Source: Zygnema cylindricum
Taxonomy: Eukaryota > Streptophyta > Zygnematophyceae > Zygnematales > Zygnemataceae
Assembly (NCBI GenBank): GCA_037447655.1
Contig: JBBHKE010002383.1
Location: forward strand, 12,501-76,500
DNA length: 64,000 bases
Direction of reading: 5' to 3'
Part shown: in pieces, positions 1 through 10,838 of the stretch
How positions within the stretch are numbered: position 1 is the stretch's first letter
Layout: each line of letters opens with the position of its first letter
Program-made: the position numbers and the translations under genes
The notes under the pieces: model-generated
What the model was told of the DNA's origin: nothing
Database searches by the model: none
What the model saw: the letters and a program-made list of their open reading frames with translations, nothing else

Positions 1-1693
1 TTGGCGGGAACGCCAAAAGATCCCCTTTAATTCTCAAATTTTGATATTTGTGAAGTTGGGAACGCGCGCGTGAAAAGTTGTTAAGGGTGGTAAAAACAGA
101 AAAGACAAAAAATATCAATGCTTAAAGCAAATCTTTGCTAACATAAAAGCGATGGTTTAGAATGCGATCGTACGATACCTTTCCAGCTCATGACTCGCAC
201 AGGATACGATTCGTACGATATTCCGTGCGAAGTCAGGTACAAGGGTCAGGTCAAGGTCTATGACGTGGATAGTTTTTTTCTCGGAAAAATTATCTTCGCA
301 GACGAAAACGACAAAATGAGTGTTTCCTACATATGCCGTCGATTGACATAATCTACGGTTTTAATTGATTCACTTAACTTAAATATGTCTTTTGAAAATT
401 ATTAACTGACCGGTCCGCAGAAAAAATATTTAGTAAACAACCGGCGGCAGTTGAAGCCCAAGGGACAAGAAATAAAACCATGAATAAACGTTTTTTTGAA
501 GCTAGCTTCTGATTTGTCCGTACAAGCTGCTTGAGCACGAAATAATCTCACGAGAAAAGGCAGTCGATGCGACTCAGATGTATCGTTATGTACGATTCGA
601 ACGTTTCGATCATACCATAAAAGTACACTACAGTACTGTACTTTTTAGCGATCTTAGGGTCCTATATCTTCCCAGGTCCTTGTTTTAAAAAATGATTCTG
701 ACAGCTCTAGCCGCCGATTAATGAAGACAAAATAATTATTTTGTCCTTTTCGAAATCATTGGCTAAAGCTACAACCGTGCCAAAACGCCCTCTAGATTTG
801 ATTGTCCATGCGTGTTTTTTCTGCCACGTGGCTTATTTGTGCAGTTTTTGGCCGTTTCTTCACGTGGTCGGTCCTATAAGGACAAAACATGCTATTTCCT
901 AGTTACTACCTCGTGGCACATACAAGAACGATCTTTCCAAAAGCATAATCGCGACAAAGTTTTCTCACGTGTGAATTGCAGATTTTTCCACGTTGCGCAG
1001 AGAGAAGAGGAAACGGCGGAAGCGTCTCAAGATTTGAAATCTGACGGCCGAGATAAGATGTCAGAATAGTTAACTCTAAATGCTGATGCTGGCCGGCATC
1101 AAGGAATAAAACGGTCGCCAGCTGCAGGAAAAAGTAAGTTTTAGAATTAGAAAAAGTACTTTGCTAACAAATCGCACGTTATTTCAATACGTGCGATTTT
1201 ACTCTCTCCTACGAATTTCAATATGAGGAGTGTACGTTTCGCCGTACATTGTCGTCCGGAATTTCCAGCAGCCGGCAATCCCGGAGACTTTTCTATGTAC
1301 GGATCACCCACCCCGAATAAATACCTCCCCAGAAGCAGACTGTACGGAATTGTGCAATAAATACGATGTAACTGTACTGTATCTGTCCTTAATGACAGCT
1401 AATCTGAAGGAATAGTACTGAAATATGTACGGTTACTCCGTCAAAAGTACAAAATGTGGATCTTCTTCCCTCCACTGTCTACTAATGCTTCCACATTTTC
1501 CCAGTTTTACATTCTTATTTTCGACTTTCTTCCATTTTTTCTCCTATGAATCTTTATTTCCAACTGTTTTCTGAACATACCCATTACTAAAAGCGCTATT
1601 CTCTACAATACCCACATTTTATTTTTCGCATTTTCTCTCCCTCTCCTCCTCTTTTCCTTTCAACTTGTGTCTCCCTCGCTCTCTCTCTCCCCA
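1..1693. other. Non-coding 5' stretch, no gene recognised
   Basis: I see no gene I can support here. Short open frames exist, for example at 812-1069 and 1230-1415, but they begin at GTG rather than ATG, resemble no family I know and have no splice context. The DNA has several short inverted repeats with GTAC cores, for example near 619-647 where an AAAAGTACA arm faces a TGTACTTTT arm. The last 100 bases before the next gene are pyrimidine-rich. Confidence 0.6.
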
Positions 1694-2753
1694 ATGGATC
1701 ACTTCATCCAGCCCCAAAATCCCTCCCTCTTCTTGTTCTCTCCCTCCTCTCTCATGACTGCCCCCTCGGATGTCTCCTCTCTCTGCTCCTATGGCTCCTC
1801 CTCTCTCTCTGACCTCTCTCAGTTCCCCTCTCTACCTCAAACTGACTCAGAATTTGGAGCCAACACGTGTCCCTGTGGCTCTCTCTCTCTCCCCTCCCCC
1901 TTTCTGAGCAAAGAGGCAGGAGGAAAAAATTTCAGCCTGACAATGCAGGAAGAGGATAGAGAGGGGACAGAGGAGGAGAGAGAGGAGGAGGCAGAGGAGG
2001 AGAGTGTCGAAGGGAGAGTGGAGGAGAGAGAGGCGGAGAGAGAGGAGGAAAGAGAGGAGGAGAGGGAGGAGGAGAGGGAGGAAGAGGAAGGGGAGGAGGC
2101 AGTTGAAGAAGAGGAGGTAATAAGAAAGGACCAATCAGGGCGCTCCAGGTGGCACGAGAAGTTGCGAGACAGTATAAAGTTGGCGGAAGCGAGAGGGCTC
2201 CGAAGAGTCAGCCATGGTGAGTGGAGAGAGAGGGAAAGAGAGGAGGGAGAGGGAGGCAAGAGAGGGATGAATGGAAAGAGAGAGGAGGGCAGCTGTTAGA
2301 GGTTGGAAATGGAAGAAAAGGCGGTGATTGAATGGTTGACGGAATGACATCAAAATGTAGGAATGCAAGGGAGAGGGAGAGGGAGAGGGAGAGGGTGAGG
2401 GAGAGGGTGAGGGATCGAGGAGAAAGGATAGTGGAATAGAGGGAGGGAGATAGTGGAATAGGGGGAGGGAGGATGGAGTTAAGGGGAATACGTGAGGGGA
2501 AAGGAGAGTGGGTTAGGGTGAGAGAAAAAAGTAGAGTGGTATATGCATTGGGAAAGGGTTCTGTGATTTTTTTTCTTTCAAATGTCTAATGTGGAATCTA
2601 ATCCTTCTCTCTATGTCTCTTTGGTTTTTAGATTATTCAAACGACTCGAATGAAATTTCGAATGACGTTGCGACTATTGAAGCTTTGCGACATCTTGTCG
2701 CAGGAGGAATGGTTGTCCACAGAACATTTTTCACAGTAGATTTAAAAAGTTGA
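1694..2753 (+). CDS. Possible two-exon gene, Ser-rich then Glu/Arg-rich protein, unknown function
   Basis: Exon 1 is 1694-2216 and exon 2 is 2632-2753. The open frame extends upstream of 1694 but the first ATG is there. Exon 1 ends CAT-G before GTGAGT at 2217, a consensus donor. The acceptor TTTTTAG ends at 2631, and exon 2 continues in the same frame to a TGA at 2751-2753, giving about 214 residues. The protein starts Ser/Pro-rich (residues about 1-80), then has a Glu/Arg-rich block (about 95-155), then a normal-looking C-terminus including SRWHEKLRDSIKLAEARG and EALRHLVAGGMVVHRTFF. The Ser and Glu parts come from CT/GA microsatellite DNA, so they could be chance open frame. The C-terminal 55 residues do not come from repeats, which is the main reason to believe the gene. 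I do not recognise a family. Exon 2 might instead end at an internal GT and splice further downstream. Confidence 0.4.
2369..2420. repeat. GA-rich microsatellite in the putative intron
   Basis: Repeats of GAGAGG/GAGGGT lie within the proposed intron 2217-2631. Similar purine- or pyrimidine-rich tracts recur at 1940-2110, 5690-5782 and 6079-6135. Confidence 0.85.
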
Positions 2754-4870
2754 AGAAAATAGCTTCTGAAACAAACTCTCGAGCTCTTTTTTTCTTTTTT
2801 TACTTTAGTTCGAAACGTTGAGTTTTCCGAGAAAAACGAAGAACTCAAAAGATATGAGAAGAAAAGGAAAGAAAAGACAAGAGAAGTGGGCAAGCATGAA
2901 AGGGACATAAGTAAAAAAAAGAGAGAGGTTTCGAGGTTTCGAGGTTTCGGTCTCCAATGGCCCTTTTTGGTCAATACATTTTTTTAAATCTTAGTATTTT
3001 GGGAAAAGGGAGAGGAAAGACACATTGCCCTAACCCTAATTTGAAAATCAGTTTTAGAAAAATATTTTGTACATAATTTTCTCTTTTTGTATCATTTTTT
3101 TTTATAGTTTTGTGTGGTTTTTTTACATTCGAGCTTTTGCGCTCGTCGGAATAGTAAAATGGACTCAAACAACCATTTTTCGGGGAAGAGAGGGAGGAGA
3201 GAGAGGGACGAGAGAGGGAAGAGAGAGGAAGGGAGTGGTAGGAATGACCAGAAAGTAGTGTAGACTTTAGGATGAATGTGAAGCACCTCTGGTTCAAAGA
3301 GTAGGCTCAATGAGAGAGGGAAGAGAGAGGAAGGGAGTGGTAGGAATGACCAGAAAGTAGTGTAGACTTTAGGATGAATGTGAAGCACCTCTGGTTCAAA
3401 GAGTAGGCTCAATTTTTGTCTCTTTGAACTTGTGAATTTTTTAGGTTTGTAAAAGTAGATATTAGCACCTATATACACTAATAAAGGCACAAAATTTCCA
3501 AGTATTTTTTGTTTCCAAGTGTGTTTTGGTATATGTAATTTTTGTTTTCGAAGAAGTTTTTTAGTTCTTTGATGGTCTGAAAAACAGTGGATTTTTGTTG
3601 GACCGCGAAGTTGCCGTTTGTTTTTGGTGGGGAAAATTTTGTACTGTTTTTTTTTGGGTTTTTTTTCATGTTTTTGGGAAAAATAGCGCCATTTTTTTTT
3701 TTGGGAAAATGTATGGGAGGGAAAAAACAACCGTATCTATTTCTGTTGGTCAGGATATTTTGTTGATTTTTTTTTCTTCGGTGAAAAATGATGCTCCTTT
3801 TTTTTTTTTTTGGGTCTGAAAAATGGTTTCAGTTTATGTTTTCGAGAAAAAAAAAAATTGTCCAACAATCCTTCGTTAGGAAAATTCCAAATTTGTATTG
3901 ATTTTTCATTTCTGGTCTGAAAAGTTGTGTTGACATTGGTTGAAAAGTAGTGTTGATTTTGTTTGGTACCGAAAGTTGTATTGTTTTGTTGACTTTTTAT
4001 TGGTTGAGGGAAAGCAAAATTCTTGTTTTTTCTTTCAGAAAATTTGCGTTGACGTTTAAGTGGGAAGTGGAAAAGTTTGTGGATGATATTGAAAACTTGG
4101 GATTTAAAAAAAAAAAAAAAAAAAAATCTACGATTTATTGTCCATTGCAATGTTGTCATAAATTTTGACTTAACACGTTTTAATTATAGATTTAATATCT
4201 ACATTTGTTTTAAAATCTTATTTCTTGTGAGATATATGTATTTGGAAAGAAGCCAATAGTAGATCCGCAAATACGCAAAAATTTTGATGATAATTTTTAC
4301 AGGGAATGGAATATAAAAAGAATACAAAAGTTTACATTTTACACACTACAAAAATGTTTTCAACGAAAATAAAAATGCAAATAGAATAACCCGTTCTGAA
4401 AGTTTTAAAAAGAATAAGGTTGAAAAATTAGAACATTGTTTTTTCAAAATAAATATACAAAATAAAGAAAAGGAAATCGGTAAAAATAAACTCAGCAACA
4501 GAATTTTTGTTTGCCGTGAAGCAAAAAAATAAAAAACCGTCGTCACTGAAAATTAAATTGTTTCTAATTCACTGAATGTTGTTAAACCAATAGTAATTTA
4601 AATTTTCCAATATTAGTTTGTACTTAAAAAACAGGTCATCGTCATGCCAATTTTCACCTAGGCAAAAACAAAGAAATAGGCAAAAATATAAAAATAAATA
4701 CATGCATAAAAATAAAAACAAAAATTGATATCTTGAATCAAATTGAATATAGTCATGTTTCAAAAAAAAGAAAAAAAACGAAAAGCTTCTGGCTGCATGA
4801 GGTACATAATAAGGTGTCTTCGCTGTGGTTCTTCTTTTTTCCTTTTCCGTTTTAACAAGTTTTTCTTTCT

Positions 4871-4903
<33 letters not shown>

Positions 4904-5689
4904 GACAATGCTCATTGAAACTAGACAAGAATGGGAATTTAAAAATGTGAATTATGTCCTCCATATATATTTGAAATGGTTTTTGAAAAATGAAAATTAG
5001 GACTAATAATATGTTTTATTCCTGTTTAAGAGATTTTTTGACAACAGATTTAGTAACAATACTGAGTTGCAAAATGGGTATAAAATGGGTTTTGGTCAAA
5101 AATGTTATTAACAGTCCTTTCTATTCTCCTTAAAATATAGTATAGTTATATTTAATAAAAAGAACAAAAATTAATAAAAATCATTGCAAAAATTTGAAAC
5201 CCAAACACACCTAAGAATTTGCACTTTTGTTCAAAACAGTTTATTAACATATGAATTTCAAGTATTACACTCATTATTGGCCCTTAAAACACTACAGACG
5301 ACCTTTTATTTTATTATTATTGTTATTAATTTTTTTTAAGTTTGAGGGCATTATGTAACTGGTTTTGTCTCTCTCTCCCTCTCTCGCTCTCCTTTGTACC
5401 ACCTTACTTTTTCCTCTTTTCTCACCATCTTCTTTTCCTCCTCCCTCATCCTCTTCATGTCTTCGCTCTCGATTGCCTTTCTCTCTTTCTCACCCTTTTC
5501 CTTATCGTGAAGATCTACATTCTGATTTCTATTTTTGTTGTTCTTCCTCTGTCTCGACAAAATTAACTTTGATTATCCACGAAATCGAACTGATTAATTT
5601 ATGGAATAACTTATTTAATTTTTAAACCGGTTCGAATTTTCCTTTGTTCTCTCCGACGTCTCGATCTGATCCTGATCCCATCTCCCCTT
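2754..5689. other. AT-rich low-complexity stretch without a supported gene
   Basis: This 2.9-kb stretch is dominated by T-runs, A-runs (including a 19-base run near 4107 and a run of over 20 bases near 4871-4894) and purine-rich blocks. Open frames exist on both strands but are Lys/Phe/Ser-rich by composition. I find no motif, plausible splice pair or known domain. It may be intron or intergenic DNA. Confidence 0.5.
3210..3413. repeat. Perfect 102-bp tandem duplication
   Basis: Positions 3210-3311 and 3312-3413 are head-to-tail copies with a period of 102. I see no mismatch between them. The unit starts with a GAGAGAGGGAAGAGAG tract, which could have promoted the slippage or unequal crossover. 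102 is a multiple of three, so an open frame crossing it on the minus strand repeats 34 codons; I do not think that frame is a gene. Confidence 0.9.
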
Positions 5690-5782
5690 CTCCTCCTCCC
5701 TCCAACTCCCTCTCCTCCCTCCCTCCCTCCCTCCCTCCCTCCCCTCTTTCCCCTCCCTCTCCCCCTCCCTCTCTCTCTCTTT
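5690..5782. repeat. CT/CCCT microsatellite tract
   Basis: A pyrimidine tract with a run of tandem CCCT units and then CT dinucleotides. It ends at TTTAG (AG at 5783-5784), so it could also serve as a long polypyrimidine tract before an acceptor. Confidence 0.85.
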
Positions 5783-5784
5783 AG

Positions 5785-5890
5785 TTACTCGCAGAGGTCA
5801 AGAAACTGCAGACTTCAGCGATGAGGTCGCAGGGAGGATTGGACCATTGATTAAAACGGTTTTAAGTGGCAGATCTGTCAAGATGACGTT
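5785..5890 (+). other. Candidate internal exon (island of coding-like sequence)
   Basis: After the CT tract and an AG at 5783-5784, one frame stays open and reads like protein (TRRGQETADFSDEVAGRIG, then PLIKTVLSGRSVKM) before turning into T-rich low-complexity sequence. The island has balanced composition, unlike its surroundings. No donor is convincing, and I cannot link it with certainty to the gene at 1694-2753 or to another exon. Confidence 0.22.
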
Positions 5891-6078
5891 TTTTTGGTTT
5901 GTTTACTCTTATCATAAAGTTTTGAGATTTTTTTCTACATCTTAAATTTGAGATTTGTCTTGTTTTTTAGATGTGTTGATTCATTCAAGATACTTCTGTC
6001 CTAAAAAAAAAATTATCCATTTGCTTTAATGCTATTGGTCTTCCTAATTTGCATACTTTTCCTTACTTATGGTGTTCC

Positions 6079-6171
6079 GGGGAGAGAGAGAGGGAGAGGG
6101 AGAGGGAAAGGGAGAGGGAGAGGAAGAGGAGAGTGGAAAGCCATACACCTGTTGATGTTGCTCCGAGTCAA
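6079..6171 (+). other. Candidate exon ending in a consensus donor
   Basis: A GA-rich tract runs into non-repetitive sequence that ends CCGAGTCAA before GTGAGTAC at 6172, a near-perfect plant 5' splice site. One frame reads RVESHTPVDVAPSQ up to the donor. With the island at 5785 it hints at a plus-strand multi-exon transcript, but no downstream partner exon is visible before the minus-strand F-box gene. Confidence 0.2.
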
Positions 6172-7146
6172 GTGAGTACAAAACACTTCATGTAAACTTC
6201 ATGTAAAGCTCGATCGGATAGGGTGTGGGAATATAAAATAACGTCGAATAAGTGAGAGACCAGAAGACAGAAAAGCTCAATTTCCAACAAGTAGAAAGTT
6301 TCCGTTTTACATAGAGATAATTAGCATTTTATTAGTGTTGTGTAGGAGTTACAAGTACATCAGAACGTTGCTGAGTAACCCTTGACTATACATTGACTAC
6401 ACAAGCTGAAATCACCTATCTACCTATTTTATTGTGGATCTTTGTTGTTATCCATCCATCTGTTTGATATCTTACTCCTTGATTTGTTGTTAGAACCTCT
6501 CCCGTGTTGATTGATTCGGCTTTGGTCGTATGTGGTTTTGGAAATTGCTCCCCATTAGCCCGTAATGACCAATTCCGATTTTCAGAAAATTGGCACAAGT
6601 TTTCGTCACAATTTTGTTTACAATCCATTGCAATTCCTCCCTAAACTCATAATTATTAAATTTTATTAAAAAAAAAGAACATTAGTATGTACAAACTGCA
6701 AACATTTGAAACCCAAGAATACCTATGAATCTGCATTTGAGTTCAAAACAATTCTTTATGCATGAACTTCTACTTATGTACATCATTCCTAACCCTTAAA
6801 ATACTGTAGATGACTTTTTTTTTTCTTGGGTAAGTTATTTTACTTTCGGTAAGTTTGTGCGCATTATGTGCTTTGACTTCTTTTATTTTTGTTTTTAAAC
6901 TTACGCGTACTTTTATACTTTCCATGTCAAGAGTCGTTATTTTTTTTGGTTTGTTTTTTTCATGCTACTTGTCTTTGGTATGACCTAACTTTTACAACAT
7001 AAATGCTAAAAAAGTTTTTTTTCTCCTTTTCTAAATATGTGCACCTGACCGTAAACTCTTCCTTTTGATACTTGGCACTTTCGAACTATTTCAAGAAGAG
7101 GTATTTCCATTTGATTTGTCAAAAGGAATAAAAACATGAATCAGGC
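6172..7146. other. Intergenic, no feature seen
   Basis: AT-rich DNA between the candidate exon and the 3' end of the minus-strand F-box gene. I see no coding frame, repeat family or RNA gene. Any 3' UTR of the F-box gene would lie just below 7147. Confidence 0.6.
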
Positions 7147-8247
7147 TCAAAATATTTGTCGAACGACAATAGAATCGAGCAAAAGACCGCCATCAAAATG
7201 AAAGATTTCCTTCAAATGTATCCCAAATTCTAGCAAAATCAATTCATCTGCATCTCCTTCTCCTTCAACTTCCACTTCCCCCGCTTCCACTTCTTGCCAC
7301 ATTACCCCTCTCTCCATATCTTCCCTTCTTTGTTCCCTCTCCATCTTCCTCCGTCTCCAAGCCAACTTCTTTCGCTCTAGTGAAACCATTATCTCTTTCG
7401 CTCTCTCAAACTCTCTCACTCCCTCAGCATTTCTCTCTCCCTCTCTTTCCCCTCGAAAGCTTCCACTAGAGAGGAATGACCTCATCTGATACCACCCCAT
7501 CATAAACCATTCCCTCAACCCTCTCAAGGTTTTGACCTCTCTCTCCTCCCAAAAGTTTCCCATTTCCTCTCCTTCTTCTTCCTCCACAATCCCACCACAA
7601 AAACCAGGATCACTAGGGCGATTCCTTTCTGGGTTTTGAAAAAGTACATTTTTGGCTGTTTCCTTTCCATTTGCAAAAGTTGTATCCATAATCAAAACGA
7701 AGTACGTCGACTCGCTCGAGTCATGATCGATTGCCATTCGCCAAAAAACTTTGTATTTTCCAGGTGCCACGTGGCATTTGATAATTCCACCAGCTTCCAG
7801 CCAACGCCGAGAATAAAGTGTCCGCGTCTTTTCAAAAATGGCGCCAGAAATTCCCTCTTTTTTTGTCCTGTAGCGCACGTCATCTCCCCGTGGAATCACC
7901 TTAATCTCCGAAGCTGCCACGTGGACTACCAGAGATCCTGTCAGCCAATCAGATTGCCAGAAAAGTTTTTTGTCGGCGCTGAAAATTCCTTTTTTAAATC
8001 GGCGTAAAAGTTCGCGGGAATGCATGTTCTTTAGAAGCTCCGGATTGGCCGAATGGCTGCAGAACCAATCAGAACGGGCAGGAAGAAATTTTCTCCAGAC
8101 TTCATCTGACGTGGCAGCTTCTCGAAAGAATTTGGAGACGGTTGCGAGGCGAGAGATGTCGGAGACGGAGGTGAGGGAGAGAATGGTCTCGAGGGAGGAG
8201 AGGTCGAGGGAGTCGAAGGGAGAGAGGGAGGGAGAGGAGTGAGACAT
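7147..8247 (-). CDS. F-box protein with a phloem-protein-2-like (PP2) domain
   Basis: A single-exon frame of 366 codons starting at ATG 8247. Residues about 11-57 form an F-box (LSSLETILSLTSVSDISRL then FREAATSDEVWRKFLP), the type that binds SKP1 in an SCF ubiquitin ligase. From about residue 95 comes a PP2-like domain: FWQSD, a W-L-E-x-G-G-I-I-K-C strand and PGKYKVFWRM. The domain's last strands, LLEFGIHLKEIFHFDGGLLL then DSIVVR, sit at the very C-terminus. Between about 218 and 325 lies a long Glu/Arg-rich, probably helical insertion that splits the PP2 fold. Plant F-box/PP2 proteins usually have about 260-320 residues, so the extra length is this insertion. The likely role is recognition of a glycosylated or stress-related substrate for ubiquitination; the substrate is unknown. 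Confidence 0.85.
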   Translation of the reverse strand: MSHSSPSLSPFDSLDLSSLETILSLTSVSDISRLATVSKFFREAATSDEVWRKFLPARSDWFCSHSANPELLKNMHSRELLRRFKKGIFSADKKLFWQSDWLTGSLVVHVAASEIKVIPRGDDVRYRTKKEGISGAIFEKTRTLYSRRWLEAGGIIKCHVAPGKYKVFWRMAIDHDSSESTYFVLIMDTTFANGKETAKNVLFQNPERNRPSDPGFCGGIVEEEEGEEMGNFWEEREVKTLRGLREWFMMGWYQMRSFLSSGSFRGEREGERNAEGVREFERAKEIMVSLERKKLAWRRRKMEREQRREDMERGVMWQEVEAGEVEVEGEGDADELILLEFGIHLKEIFHFDGGLLLDSIVVRQIF

Positions 8248-8328
8248 AGTTTGGAGATAGAGGAGGGAGAAGAGGGAGTGGAGGAGAGGAGGGAGAGGAG
8301 GAGAGGTGGATGAAGAAGGAGGTTGAAT

Positions 8329-8336
8329 GTATAAAG
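8329..8336 (-). promoter_or_regulatory. Possible TATA box of the F-box gene
   Basis: On the minus strand the sequence CTTTATACA lies about 85 bases upstream of the F-box start codon at 8247, a reasonable distance for a plant TATA element with a short 5' UTR. It rests on position and motif only. Confidence 0.3.
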
Positions 8337-9500
8337 GTAAAACTAATTTATCATACTACGGTAATTCCCTAATTTGTTTTCAGTGGATCAATGGCTGCTG
8401 TGGTCTTACATGTTGAAATGTGACGTCCAGACATTTAAACCGTCGACGGGCGGACCGAACCACTACGGAAATGGTACCCCAGGATTTTTCGAATAGGTCT
8501 ATAGGTTAATTTCATAAATCAAAAGTAGGCGTTTTTATGGTAGGCCTTTGGTAGGCACCTTTATCGTAAGTTGTGTTATGGGCTTTTCATGTGATCTTCT
8601 TAGATCGCTACTTTGATCAGCGACCGTCCGATCGTACGAATCTGACGGTGTAAATAAATATTTTTGGTCCGAATGTTTTAATTGGTCCAATTTTTGGTCC
8701 GAATGTTTTAACTGGTCCGAATAGATCCTAATACAATATGGGTCTTAAGGTCATATTGTATGTTTTGCATACAATAGGCATATTGTATGGGCCTACTTTC
8801 ACCTACTTTTGAACTATGGTTGAAAATAAGCATAGTTGTTCAAATCGCGCTATTTTTTCCTTTTTTCCGATTAAAACGTATAATTCGTGACTTTTGAATA
8901 AATCGGAAAAAAATGCGATGTACTTTCTGTCCGGTAAACTGAAAGGGAATCTATGTAAAAGGTACAACGTCTACCGTAAATTGTACAGTTTTTTACGGTA
9001 ATGTACGGAATTTAACGAAAACACACGTCGCACTTACTGGTATTTTATGTTCATTAAACTGAACAGAAAATACACGGAACATGTACGTTACTTTTTTGAA
9101 AATGTACGGACATTTTCGAAAATAGACGTTTGAAATGTCACACTATTTGCGCGTGGTAAGTTTGAAAAATGTACGAACAGTCTTCTTCAATTTTTTTAAA
9201 GAAGCCGCCATGGAATGTTTAAAATCTGCCTGTTAGATAGTATCAGACGACGAACTTTGACAAAAATATCGCGTTGGCCGAGATTTGAGCCTGGCTCTAC
9301 GCTCTTCCACTAAAGCCTATTTCGCATTTATAACGGAAAACTTACAAACTGCGGTAGTATTTAAAATTCATTTTTGTTTACATGTACGGAATAGTACGGA
9401 CAAAAAATCATTAACGATTTTTACGATTTTTTCAAAAGGTTCAATGCGTTTGTTATGTATAGTTCGTCGCGATTAAATCGTTCGCACTAAACGCCGTGAA
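8337..9500. other. Intergenic, GTAC-rich, no gene seen
   Basis: No supported coding region. Positions 8661-8718 hold a two-copy tandem repeat of period 30 (TTTTTGGTCCGAATGTTTTA). Around 8725-8800 several copies of ATACAATA and TATTGTAT form local inverted repeats. The motif GTACGG and its relatives recur through 8930-9420. Confidence 0.6.
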
Positions 9501-10310
9501 CAACTATGAAAATAAGGAAAAATTAATTCCTATCCTACTTATAGTTCTTAGGAAAGAGATGGAATAGAATTCGTAGAGAAGCCATGGCTGTCAATGGCAG
9601 CAAGATCTACGGGAGAAAGAGATAGACAGGACCACACCAAATAGACTGACCTAGCCTAGATTTGATCCTAAGACCTACGGAGCCGAAAGTAGTCGTTAGA
9701 CTTATCCGCTAAGAAAATCATTCAATGACATTTGATAAATTGGTAAACATAGAACCAAATGAGTACGGCGGCCGCAAAGAACATTCTGCGCGCCGTCTGC
9801 GCGCCGTCTAGATTGGATGGACGACATATCAAGAATGTTCAAGAGCGGACGGCTCGCGTAAGCGCCGGCAGCCTAGAATGGCTCTTTTGGCGGCTTGCGC
9901 CAAAATAGCCACAGAGTGACACATGGCAAGTTGCCAGAGGTCGGCGGAGGAGGACAGGACAAATCCATGGCATCGAACATGGAAGGTACACAGTAATTAG
10001 TGTGCCGTACATATGTCGTACAGTTTCTTTGGCGCTAGTAATTTTTGTACATAAACGGTAGTACTTTACAGTCCTCTCATTAGCTGAGGGTTTAGTAAGC
10101 AGACTTTGAGAGTAGTTATTTTAGACACAGATTTTTTTGGAAGCCGTCTCTTCCACAGGCCATCTATATAAATCGGTTGTCTTTGAACAACCATACCTAA
10201 CTGCTCAAGGGAGCAAATTTGGCAATTCTTTTTGCGTAAGACTCAGGGGAGACTTGTCCTCACAAGGGTAAGGCTGGTCAGAGTCATTGCTTTGCCCACA
10301 AAATTTTAGA
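9500..10310 (+). mobile_element. Diverged solo-LTR-like remnant of the copia LTR family
   Basis: Although diverged, it follows the module order of the better LTRs in this window: a GCCATGGCT block (about 9582), an antisense tRNA-like block with TTTGATCCTAAG (about 9668), a TATA-like CTATATAAAT (about 10165), then the leader motif CTCAAGGGAGCAAATT and a second CTCAGGGGAG block. The exact ends are not recognisable, so the coordinates are approximate. Confidence 0.5.
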
Positions 10311-10378
10311 TACAACGCCCACATTTTTCCACACACTTGAAATTGAAAGAAAGTGTGGACGATTAGGTCGTGCGTTGA

Positions 10379-10838
10379 TCATTCAATCACGATGAATTTT
10401 GTGTGTTTCAAATCACAAAGCCATTTCGAAGCCGCCAAACCATTCCAAGTTTCGATGTCACTTCCTCCGACACTTTCATTTACATCTCTTCCTCCATGTT
10501 GTTGATAGAAAACATAGTTCAACATCCATGTAATATATGTGTTTCTTTTAGACCACAACCAAGGCGACGATCGTCCATGAGGAATGGAACTCAACCAAGA
10601 TAGTATAGGTTTTCTTATAATCGACTGCCCCCTTTTGCTGGAAGCCTTTTGCACAATTACCTCAATATATATATTTTTCACTTCTAGAGATGCGTTTTTC
10701 TTTGTTTTGAGCACCCATTTAGCGTCAATAACCTTCTTTTCTTCTAGTAATTATACCTCCTCAAATGTTCGATTACCCATCATTGAATAATACTCTTTCC
10801 ACCATGGTTTTTCCCACTTATACTTCAAACCATCCGAC
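10379..10838 (-). pseudogene. Degenerate copia reverse-transcriptase remnant
   Basis: Reading leftward from the old LTR end at 10839, a frame starts like a short gag (MESIELQ) and then jumps to reverse-transcriptase N-terminal sequence: KKVIDAKWVLKTKKNASLEV matches the copia pattern in which K-W-V-F-K-x-K precedes the catalytic palm. Everything between gag and the RT start is missing, and the frame is broken. Further left the similarity fades. I read it as the deleted internal region of the element whose 5' LTR is the split LTR at 10839-11549 plus 18999-19390. Confidence 0.5.

Noticed and set aside
812-1069. 85-codon open frame on the plus strand
   Set aside because: It begins at GTG, has no recognisable domain and no splice context.
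1837-2259. 140-codon Ser-rich minus-strand frame
   Set aside because: It is the antisense reading of the GA-rich exon 1 region; the frame is open because the repeat lacks stops.
2369-2420. GAGGGT/GAGAGG repeats as interstitial telomere
   Set aside because: The unit is not the plant telomere repeat TTTAGGG or its complement.
3092-3730. 212-codon minus-strand open frame with a repeated 34-residue block
   Set aside because: Lys/Phe/Ser composition follows A/T and GA-rich DNA, and the repeat is just the 102-bp tandem duplication.
4871-4894. Long A-run as the poly(A) tail of a LINE or processed pseudogene
   Set aside because: No LINE protein, no processed gene and no target duplication are visible beside it.
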